Assembly (NCBI GenBank): GCA_029863735.1
Contig: JAOTUT010000106.1
Span: 1-6,151, forward strand
Reading direction: 5' to 3'
Origin: Ignavibacteria bacterium
GTDB taxonomy: Bacteria > Bacteroidota > Ignavibacteria > Ignavibacteriales > Ignavibacteriaceae
DNA length: 6,151 nucleotides
This document shows positions 1 to 5,464 of the stretch, piece after piece. A model generated the notes under the pieces. The model was not told where the DNA came from. It saw only the letters and a program-made list of their open reading frames with translations, and did not search any database. The translations under genes were made by a program, and so were the position numbers. Positions within the stretch are counted from its first letter, which is position 1. The number at the start of each line of letters is the position of its first letter.

Positions 1-1
1 T

Positions 2-322
2 CCGATTGATAAAACAATGGCAGCAGAAGGGGAGAAAATATTTGAATCAAAATGTGCATCCTGTCATAAGCTTGATGAAAGATATACAGGTCCGGCACAG
101 CGAGATGTATTGCAAAGAGTCACACCTGAATTTTTCATGAACACTGTATTGAATCCAGATGAAAATCTTGAGAAGCATCCCCACAGCAAAGAAATGCTAG
201 CACAATACATGACCAAGATGACAAATCAGAATGTAAACCTTAAAGATGCGCGTGCATTACTTGAGTACTTCAGGCTTCTTGATGAAGAATTAAAAAACAA
301 TACTACATCCAAAAATAAATAG
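2..322 (+). CDS. Small monoheme c-type cytochrome, 5' end cut by window edge; probable electron donor to NosZ
   Basis: The reading frame is open to the left edge and the first visible codons read P-I-D-K-T before the first ATG (base 17). That ATG has no ribosome binding site and no export signal follows it, so it is probably internal and the true start with its signal peptide lies outside the window. Numbering from that Met, the heme-binding motif CASCH is at residues 13-17. The likely axial methionine is M68 in the KMTNQNV stretch (M65 is the alternative), followed by the C-terminal helix DARALLEYFR that closes a class I cytochrome c fold. The visible part is 106 residues and has one heme. 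Small cytochromes of this kind are common beside clade II nosZ genes; passing electrons to the CuA centre in the periplasm is inferred from this position. Its TAG stop overlaps the nosZ ribosome binding site, so the two genes are tightly linked. Confidence 0.88.
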   Translation, partial: PIDKTMAAEGEKIFESKCASCHKLDERYTGPAQRDVLQRVTPEFFMNTVLNPDENLEKHPHSKEMLAQYMTKMTNQNVNLKDARALLEYFRLLDEELKNNTTSKNK

Positions 323-326
323 GAGG
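321..326 (+). promoter_or_regulatory. Ribosome binding site of nosZ
   Basis: AGGAGG, a near-perfect Shine-Dalgarno sequence, lies 7 bases before the nosZ ATG at 334 and overlaps the TAG stop of the cytochrome gene (320-322). It fixes the nosZ start and suggests that ribosomes finishing the cytochrome can restart on nosZ. Confidence 0.85.
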
Positions 327-333
327 ACATTTT

Positions 334-2289
334 ATGAATCGCAGATACTTAAGAGCACTGATGATAGGAGTTTCTGTAGTTGCAGCTTTTGTAATTATGC
401 ACTATGGCTGCCAGGAATCAAAAAATCTTTCAGCAGGAGATGAAGCAGAAAGAGTCTATGTTGCACCCGGTACCTATGATGATTTTTATCTTTTCACTTC
501 CGGCGGGTTCAGCGGACACATTGGCGTTTATGGGCTACCAAGTGGAAGATTATTCAGAGTCATTCCGGTTTTCTCACAAGATCCAGAAAAATCATGGGGT
601 TATTCGGAAGAATCAAAGCCAATGTTTATGACTTCATACGGATTTATTCCCTGGGATGATGCACATCATCCAAAACTTTCCCAGACTGAAGGAATTGCAG
701 ATGGCAGATGGATTTTCATCAATGCAAACAATACTCCTCGTGTTGCAAGAATTGATCTAACAACTTTTAAGACTGCGGAGGTAATTGAAATTCCAAATTC
801 TGGTGGCAATCACGGTTCTCCTTTCCTAACTGAAAATACTGAGTACGTTGTTGCTTCAACAAGGTTCAGTGTGCCGATACCTAACAAAGACGTTGCGATT
901 AATTCTTACAAAGAAAATTTTAAAGGAACGATCAGCTTTATAAAAGTTGATAAAGAAGGAGCAATGGACATTGCATTTCAGATACTTGTTCCCGGTTTCA
1001 ATTATGATCTTGCACACGCTGGTAAAGGCCCTTCACACGGCTGGGCTTTCTTTACAAGTTATAACACCGAGCAAGCAAACACATTACTTGAAGTAAATGC
1101 CTCGCAGAATGATAAAGATTTTATTGCTGCAATCAACTGGAAAAAAGCTGAAGAATATATTGCTCAGGGAAAAGCGAAGACTTTCAATTCAATTTACTAC
1201 AGAAATTATTTTGACGAAAAGAAACACATGGGATTTTCTGAGCAAAAGACTGGTGTTAAAATTCTAATTCCTGAAGAGTGTCCCGGTTTGATATATTATC
1301 TTCCAACACCAAAATCTCCGCACGGTGTCGATGTTGATCCGACAGGTGAGTATATAGCTGCTAGTGGTAAGCTTGCTGCTGTAATACCTGTTCACTCGTT
1401 TAGTAAAATGCTAAAAGCTATTGAGAACGAAGATTTTGAAACAACCATTGATGGTATTCCTGTTCTGAAGTATGAATCAGTAATTGCAGGAGAAGTGCAA
1501 AATCCAGGATTAGGTCCGCTTCACACAGAGTTTGATGGAAACGGATACGGATATACTTCTGCATTCATTTCCTCAGAAATAGTAAAATGGAAAATAGGAA
1601 CGTGGGAAGTAGTTGACAGAATACCTGCTTACTATTCTATCGGACATCTTTGCATTCCGGGCGGAGATACAAGAAAACCTTGGGGCAAATATGTTATCGC
1701 CTTAAATAAAATTACAAAAGACAGATATTTACCAACCGGACCAGAGTTAACTCAGTCTGCACAGTTGATTGATATTTCCGGAGACAAGATGAAACTCCTT
1801 CTTGATTTTCCAACTATCGGCGAGCCACACTATGCACAAGCAATCCCTGCAGACATTCTTATGAAAAATTCAGTGAAGATCTATCCTATTGAAGAGAATG
1901 AACATCCTTATGGAATAAAAGCAGAAAAAGATGCACGTGTAGTAAGAGAAGGAAATGTTGTCCAAGTTTATATGTCGACAATCAGAACGCACTTTGCTCC
2001 TGATAACATTGAAGGAATAAAAGTCGGCGATGTTGTTTATTTCCATGTCACGAACCTTGAACAAGACTGGGACATTCCCCACGGATTCGCCATTAAAGGA
2101 TTGCAGAATTCTGAATTACTCGTTATGCCCGGTGCAACAGAATCAATAGTCTGGACTCCGCAGAAAGAAGGAATATATCCGTTTTACTGCACAGATTTTT
2201 GTTCCGCACTTCACCAGGAAATGTCTGGATATGTAAGGGTATCATCCCGTGGATCGAATGTAGCAATAACTTATGGAACTGGAAAGTAA
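334..2289 (+). CDS. nosZ: Nitrous-oxide reductase, clade II (Sec-type, probably lipid-anchored)
   Basis: This 651-residue enzyme reduces N2O to N2 outside the inner membrane. The N-terminal seven-bladed beta-propeller carries all seven histidines of the tetranuclear CuZ centre: H111 and H112 (DAHHPKLS), H160 (GGNHGSP), H330 (SPHGVDVDPTG), H397 (GPLHTEFDG), H438 (SIGHLCIPGGDT) and H499 (GEPHYAQ). The C-terminal cupredoxin domain, from about residue 535, carries the binuclear CuA centre: H583 (IPHGFAI), C619, C623, H627 and M630 (CTDFCSALHQEM), with F622 where clade I enzymes have the backbone-ligand Trp. The N-terminus has a short basic start, a hydrophobic stretch (about 8-22) and then Cys26, which suggests Sec export and perhaps a lipoprotein. 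There is no proper SRRxFLK Tat motif. Length is normal for clade II. The start is fixed by the AGGAGG site. No frameshift or missing ligand was seen, so the enzyme should be functional. It is flanked by its likely electron donor and its copper-maturation genes. Confidence 0.97.
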   Translation: MNRRYLRALMIGVSVVAAFVIMHYGCQESKNLSAGDEAERVYVAPGTYDDFYLFTSGGFSGHIGVYGLPSGRLFRVIPVFSQDPEKSWGYSEESKPMFMTSYGFIPWDDAHHPKLSQTEGIADGRWIFINANNTPRVARIDLTTFKTAEVIEIPNSGGNHGSPFLTENTEYVVASTRFSVPIPNKDVAINSYKENFKGTISFIKVDKEGAMDIAFQILVPGFNYDLAHAGKGPSHGWAFFTSYNTEQANTLLEVNASQNDKDFIAAINWKKAEEYIAQGKAKTFNSIYYRNYFDEKKHMGFSEQKTGVKILIPEECPGLIYYLPTPKSPHGVDVDPTGEYIAASGKLAAVIPVHSFSKMLKAIENEDFETTIDGIPVLKYESVIAGEVQNPGLGPLHTEFDGNGYGYTSAFISSEIVKWKIGTWEVVDRIPAYYSIGHLCIPGGDTRKPWGKYVIALNKITKDRYLPTGPELTQSAQLIDISGDKMKLLLDFPTIGEPHYAQAIPADILMKNSVKIYPIEENEHPYGIKAEKDARVVREGNVVQVYMSTIRTHFAPDNIEGIKVGDVVYFHVTNLEQDWDIPHGFAIKGLQNSELLVMPGATESIVWTPQKEGIYPFYCTDFCSALHQEMSGYVRVSSRGSNVAITYGTGK

Positions 2290-2303
2290 ATATTTATGAA
2301 TTG

Positions 2304-2332
2304 TGGGGGACGGAAGTCCCCCAATTTGTTTT
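2304..2332 (+). terminator. Strong hairpin after nosZ, probable partial (intra-operon) terminator
   Basis: GGGGGAC (2305-2311) pairs perfectly with GTCCCCC (2316-2322) around the loop GGAA, a stable GNRA tetraloop. T2304-A2323 adds an eighth pair. The tail AATTTGTTTT (2323-2332) is T-rich but interrupted by one G. This has the form of a Rho-independent terminator 15 bases after the nosZ stop. Because accessory nos genes follow on the same strand, the likely effect is incomplete termination, giving more nosZ than maturation-gene transcript. It could also shield the nosZ mRNA 3' end from nucleases. The form is seen directly; the effect is inferred. Confidence 0.72.
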
Positions 2333-2347
2333 AGATATTATTGAAAT

Positions 2348-2932
2348 ATGAATACCCAATCAAAAATAATTGTAATAATCGCTTCACTCATTTTAGTATT
2401 ATCATTCTTCTTCCCGATCTGGTATATTGATCTCGAAGCACCGCAATATCCTGAAGGTATTGGATTGGAAATCTGGTTGAATAAAATAACCGGTCAGAAG
2501 CCTCACGATCTTGAAAACATTAATGGGCTAAATCACTATATCGGAATGAAAGAGATTGTTCCTGAAGCAATTCCTGAACTGAAAATCATGCCTTTCATTA
2601 TTATATTTTTAATTGTGTTCGGATTGATTTCAGGAATTTCAGGCAAAAGAAGTTTGGTTTATATTTGGATTGTTCTGTTCTTTGTGATCGCTGCCGTTGG
2701 ATTATATGATTTCTATATGTGGGAGTACGATTACGGACATAATTTGAATCCTCTCGCAGCAATAAAAATTCCGGGAATGGCATATCAGCCTCCACTTATC
2801 GGGTCCAAAATGCTGTTAAACTTCAATGCAATTTCGATGCCTCACATTGGCATGTGGTTCATGGTTCTTGCAGTTGTTCTCGCAGTGGTTGCATTAATCA
2901 TTGATAAAAATTCAAGGAAAGAAAATGGTTAA
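2348..2932 (+). CDS. Polytopic membrane protein of the clade II nos cluster, NosB-like by position, function unknown
   Basis: A 194-residue protein with four predicted membrane helices at about residues 7-27, 80-97, 103-124 and 164-186. Two sizeable loops lie on what is probably the periplasmic side. The first (about 28-79) contains YPEGIGLEIWLNKITG and, further on, NINGLNHYIGMKEIVPEAIPE. The second (about 125-163) contains H131 and ends near MPHIGMW (H166). H63 and M67 in LNHYIGM, H166 and M169 could bind metal, but this is speculation. The start is supported because an in-frame TGA lies at 2342-2344 just upstream; there is no clear ribosome binding site. Clade II clusters such as that of Wolinella have a membrane protein gene, nosB, directly after nosZ, and this gene has the same position and type. 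Homology was not tested, so no symbol is given. It overlaps nosL, so it is probably co-translated with the copper chaperone and may act in NosZ maturation or membrane electron delivery. Confidence 0.85.
   Translation: MNTQSKIIVIIASLILVLSFFFPIWYIDLEAPQYPEGIGLEIWLNKITGQKPHDLENINGLNHYIGMKEIVPEAIPELKIMPFIIIFLIVFGLISGISGKRSLVYIWIVLFFVIAAVGLYDFYMWEYDYGHNLNPLAAIKIPGMAYQPPLIGSKMLLNFNAISMPHIGMWFMVLAVVLAVVALIIDKNSRKENG
2914..2921 (+). promoter_or_regulatory. Ribosome binding site that decides the nosL start
   Basis: AAGGAAAG lies just before the ATG at 2925, inside the end of the upstream membrane-protein gene. It favours 2925 over an in-frame ATG at 2901, which would place the lysine-rich leader IKIQGKK before the signal peptide. 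Confidence 0.6.
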
Positions 2933-3377
2933 AAATAAATTATCAATAGTTTTACTCTTACTCTTTTTACTACCTTCCTGCGGTAATAAACCGGAACCGA
3001 TTAATTATGGCCACGATGAATGTGAATTTTGTCGAATGCAGATTTCAGATAACCGTTACGGTGCTGAGTTAGTTACAGACAAAGGAAAGATTTACAAATT
3101 TGATTCGATTGAATGTTTAGTTGAATTTGCAGTGGTCAAAAATTTAATTGGCGATGTAGATCAGAATTTTCTTGTAACGGATTTTCCCAACCCTGAAACT
3201 TTTATTGATGCCGCTTCAGCATTTTATGTTCACAATGATAATTTCAGAAGTCCGATGGGTTTGAATGTTTCGGCGTTTGACAGTGAGATATCCAGACAAA
3301 AATTTGTTGCCGAAAGTGGTGGGAATCTTTTAAACTGGATTGATGTTATTGAACTGGTTAAGCAAAGAAGTATGTGA
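2925..3377 (+). CDS. nosL: NosL, copper-chaperone lipoprotein for NosZ maturation
   Basis: From the ATG at 2925 the protein has 150 residues. It begins with a lipoprotein signal peptide: basic VKNK, a leucine-rich core, and the lipobox LPSC with Cys19 as the expected lipidated residue. The NosL metal motif follows as CEFCRM, with C33, C36 and M38. Further family features are FDSIECLVEF (C64 inside) and, near the C-terminus, YVHND then SPMGLNVSAF (H103, M111). NosL proteins bind Cu(I) and supply it to NosD for CuZ assembly; a Cys-Met type site near this motif is the expected ligand set. The start overlaps the previous gene by 8 bases. A longer start at 2901 (158 residues) is possible but fits the signal peptide less well. 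Identification as a NosL-family protein is firm. Confidence 0.93.
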   Translation: MVKNKLSIVLLLLFLLPSCGNKPEPINYGHDECEFCRMQISDNRYGAELVTDKGKIYKFDSIECLVEFAVVKNLIGDVDQNFLVTDFPNPETFIDAASAFYVHNDNFRSPMGLNVSAFDSEISRQKFVAESGGNLLNWIDVIELVKQRSM

Positions 3378-3382
3378 TCCTA

Positions 3383-3462
3383 TAGTCATTCCGGATTCCA
3401 TGCTTTAGCAGGGAAGTCCGGAATCTCCGAAGTGTAAGATCCTGGGCAAGCCAGAATGACTA
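3383..3462 (+). repeat. 80-bp imperfect palindrome, probable dispersed intergenic repeat (REP/MITE-like)
   Basis: TAGTCATTC (3383-3391) pairs exactly with GAATGACTA (3454-3462), and after one mismatch two more pairs follow (GG with CC). A competing internal hairpin also forms: ATTCCGGA (3388-3395) pairs with TCCGGAAT (3417-3424). A small hairpin CTGG-GCAAG-CCAG lies at 3442-3454. The general form, with GTCATTC at one edge, a GGAATCT...AAGATCCTG core and GAATGAC at the other edge, is that of short palindromic repeats scattered between genes in many bacterial genomes. Only one copy is in the window, so dispersal is inferred. It has no coding capacity and no T-run after it, so a simple terminator is less likely. 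The palindrome can be read on either strand. Confidence 0.68.
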
Positions 3463-3503
3463 CGTTTATTTATAACTATTAACTTGATCAATCAGACAAT
3501 TAG

Positions 3504-4757
3504 ATGATTTTTCAAAACAAAAATAATTCAGTATTACTCTTTTTATCTACCCTTATCTTTTTATCGACTCTTACATTTTCTAAAACAATATTTGTTTCTA
3601 GAAGCGGTTCGGTGAATACAATCACAAAAGCAATAAGTTTGGCAAATGACTTTGATACAATCATTGTCAAAAAAGGGGAGTATGCTGAAGGAAATATTAT
3701 TGTCGATAAAAAAATTACATTGATTGGAGAAGAATTTCCTATAATCGACGCGAAAGGAGTTGGAGAAATATTTACAGTTACTTCAAACGATGTTCACATA
3801 TCCGGATTGCTGATTAAAAACTCCGGGATAAGTTACCTGGAAGAGAATGCCGGAATAAGATTGAAAGAAGTTCGTCGCTGCTCTATTACAAACAATAAAT
3901 TCATTAACAATTTTTTTGCGGTTTATCTTGCCAAATCTGCTGATTGTAGAATAGCCGACAATTATATTACAGGAGTAAAAAAAAGAGAAACGAATTCAGG
4001 TAATGGCATTCATCTGTGGTATTGCAGGGATATCACGGTTGAGAATAATAAAATTTTCAATCATCGTGATGGAATTTATTTTGAGTTCGTAAGAAACGGT
4101 ATGATTACCAATAATATCAGCAGAGGAAATTTACGATACGGTTTACATTTTATGTTTTCCGATAGCTGCGTTTACACCAATAATACTTTTAAAAATAATG
4201 GAGCCGGCGTCGCTGTAATGTACACAAAGAATGTAGTAATGTCTGAAAATCACTTCCTGCATAATTGGGGTCCTGCATCTTATGGAATATTATTAAAAGA
4301 TATTTCCGACAGCAGAATTGAAAAAAATATTTTTGATGAAAATTCTATTGGCTTGTATATGGAAGGCTGTAGCAGAGTGACAATTGAACAAAATAATTTT
4401 ACTCAAAATGGTTGGGCACTTAAGTTAATGGCCAACTCGATGGATAATTATTTTTATGATAACAACTTTGTTGCAAATTCATTTGATATTTCCACGAACA
4501 GCAGGCAAAACTTCAACACATTCGAAAAAAATTATTGGGCTGATTATAAAGGTTACGATCTTAACAAAGATGGTTTCGGAGATATTCCATTCAGACCTGT
4601 TACAATGTTTTCGATGATGATTGAATCACATCCAACTTCACTTGTTCTTCTCCACAGCCTATTTATTGATATTCTTAATATTGCTGAAAGTATAATTCCA
4701 GCAATAACTCCCGAAGCTCTGACCGATCCTAACCCAAGAATAAGGATGGTCAATTGA
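3504..4757 (+). CDS. nosD: NosD, periplasmic beta-helix copper-handling protein of the NosDFY complex
   Basis: A 417-residue secreted protein. A Sec signal peptide covers about residues 1-26 (hydrophobic LLFLSTLIFLSTL, likely cut after TFS). The body is a right-handed parallel beta-helix of repeated short strands rich in N-N-x-[IF] turns, about residues 60-340. Typical NosD patterns are GNGIHLWYC (166-174), LRYGLHFMFSD (210-220), NYWADY (343-348) and GYDLNKDGFGDIPFRPV (350-366), followed by the hydrophobic C-terminal tail that contacts the permease in this family. NosD receives copper from NosL and docks on NosZ to build CuZ, driven by NosF ATP hydrolysis through NosY. The start is the first possible ATG, since TAG lies immediately before it; no ribosome binding site is clear. 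The gene follows the palindromic repeat, and its last four bases overlap nosF. Length is usual for the family. Confidence 0.95.
   Translation: MIFQNKNNSVLLFLSTLIFLSTLTFSKTIFVSRSGSVNTITKAISLANDFDTIIVKKGEYAEGNIIVDKKITLIGEEFPIIDAKGVGEIFTVTSNDVHISGLLIKNSGISYLEENAGIRLKEVRRCSITNNKFINNFFAVYLAKSADCRIADNYITGVKKRETNSGNGIHLWYCRDITVENNKIFNHRDGIYFEFVRNGMITNNISRGNLRYGLHFMFSDSCVYTNNTFKNNGAGVAVMYTKNVVMSENHFLHNWGPASYGILLKDISDSRIEKNIFDENSIGLYMEGCSRVTIEQNNFTQNGWALKLMANSMDNYFYDNNFVANSFDISTNSRQNFNTFEKNYWADYKGYDLNKDGFGDIPFRPVTMFSMMIESHPTSLVLLHSLFIDILNIAESIIPAITPEALTDPNPRIRMVN
4742..4746 (+). promoter_or_regulatory. Ribosome binding site that supports the TTG start of nosF
   Basis: AAGGA inside the end of nosD lies 7 bases before the TTG at 4754. 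No in-frame ATG occurs in nosF before the codon for residue 78, well past the Walker A motif, so this site and the TTG together decide the start. Confidence 0.65.
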
Positions 4758-5464
4758 TCACAGTTAAAAATCTGGTAAAAAATTTCGGGAAGAATTCAGT
4801 TCTCAAAAATATCGACCTGACTATTGATGAAGGAAAGGTTACAGCGATCGTTGGTCCGAATGGTTCAGGAAAGACTACTTTGATAAAAACAATTCTCGGA
4901 CTTGTTAGTCCAACCGAAGGCGTAATTGAAGTCGATGGAACACTTGTGAATAATGATTATCTGTATCGTAATAAAATAGGTTATATGCCTCAGATTGCCC
5001 GGTATCCTGAAAATTTGACGGGAAACGAAATAATCTCACTCATAAAATCAATCCGGAACTCAAAAGAATACTCAGATAAGGAAATTCTTTCATCTTTCAA
5101 GCTTGATTCAGAAATGGAGAAGCCCTTTAAAAATCTTTCCGGTGGAACGAAACAGAAAATTTCTGCACTGATCGCTTTTGCATTCAATTCTAAAATTATA
5201 ATTCTCGATGAGCCGACAGCAGGACTCGATCCTATTTCAAGCAGCTTCTTCAAAGATCTTGTGCTTAAACAAAAAGAACAAAAGAAAACAATAATTCTCA
5301 CTTCTCACCAGATGAATGAAGTGCAGGAACTTTCAGATGAAATTGTTTTTTTGCTTGAAGGTGAAATAAAGTTTAATGGTAGTATCGAGTCCTTGCTCGA
5401 AGATAAAAAAGAGACCAAGCTAGAAAGAGCCATCGCTGAATTGATGAGTCAGAATAAAAAATGA
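4754..5464 (+). CDS. nosF: NosF, ABC transporter ATPase of the NosDFY complex
   Basis: A 236-residue cytoplasmic ATPase that powers the NosDFY machine for NosZ copper-site assembly. All ABC motifs are in order: Walker A GPNGSGKTT (34-42), Q-loop Q80 in GYMPQ, signature LSGGTKQK (128-135), Walker B IIILDEP with catalytic E153, D-loop GLDP (157-160) and switch H185 in LTSH. The signature has LSGGTKQ rather than the commoner LSGGQ(R/Q)Q, as in other NosF-type ATPases. The C-terminus is a short charged helix without an extra domain. Translation starts with TTG, since no usable ATG exists, and the preceding ribosome binding site supports this. The start overlaps the nosD stop (TTGA) and the stop overlaps the nosY start (ATGA), which suggests translational coupling and matched amounts of the three proteins. 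By itself the protein resembles many ABC ATPases; the nosD/nosY context gives the name. Confidence 0.95.
   Translation: MITVKNLVKNFGKNSVLKNIDLTIDEGKVTAIVGPNGSGKTTLIKTILGLVSPTEGVIEVDGTLVNNDYLYRNKIGYMPQIARYPENLTGNEIISLIKSIRNSKEYSDKEILSSFKLDSEMEKPFKNLSGGTKQKISALIAFAFNSKIIILDEPTAGLDPISSSFFKDLVLKQKEQKKTIILTSHQMNEVQELSDEIVFLLEGEIKFNGSIESLLEDKKETKLERAIAELMSQNKK

Noticed and set aside
337..354. Twin-arginine (Tat) export signal in NosZ
   Set aside because: The RR pair is followed by Y-L-R, not x-F-L-K, and there is no S/T before it. Clade II NosZ proteins use the Sec route.
404..631. Open frame of 75 codons inside nosZ in another frame
   Set aside because: It lies wholly within nosZ, has no ribosome binding site and no recognisable protein pattern; it is a shadow frame.
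1870..2082. Reverse-strand frame of 70 codons within nosZ
   Set aside because: It is antisense to the conserved CuA domain coding region and low in complexity, with no support as a gene.
2601..2795. Reverse-strand frame of 64 codons within the membrane-protein gene
   Set aside because: It is antisense to a well-supported gene and shows no domain or start signal.
2901..2924. Upstream ATG as the start of nosL
   Set aside because: It would add the residues MIKIQGKK before the signal peptide and enlarge the overlap with the previous gene, while the ATG at 2925 has its own ribosome binding site.
3484..3491. TTGATCAA palindrome as a possible FNR/CRP-type operator
   Set aside because: FNR-type sites need a 4-base spacer between TTGAT and ATCAA; here the half-sites are fused, so it is not a proper match.
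3461..3503. Possible promoter before nosD: TACGTTTA, close to the Bacteroidota TAnnTTTG element, and TATAAC at 3471-3476
   Set aside because: No matching upstream -33 or -35 element at the right distance could be found, and AT-rich DNA gives such matches by chance.
4553..4753. Reverse-strand frame of 66 codons over the end of nosD
   Set aside because: It is antisense to the conserved NosD C-terminus; its apparent hydrophobic part only mirrors the NosD tail.
4990..5301. Reverse-strand frame of 103 codons within nosF
   Set aside because: It is antisense to the ABC signature and Walker B coding region, a common artefact in such genes.
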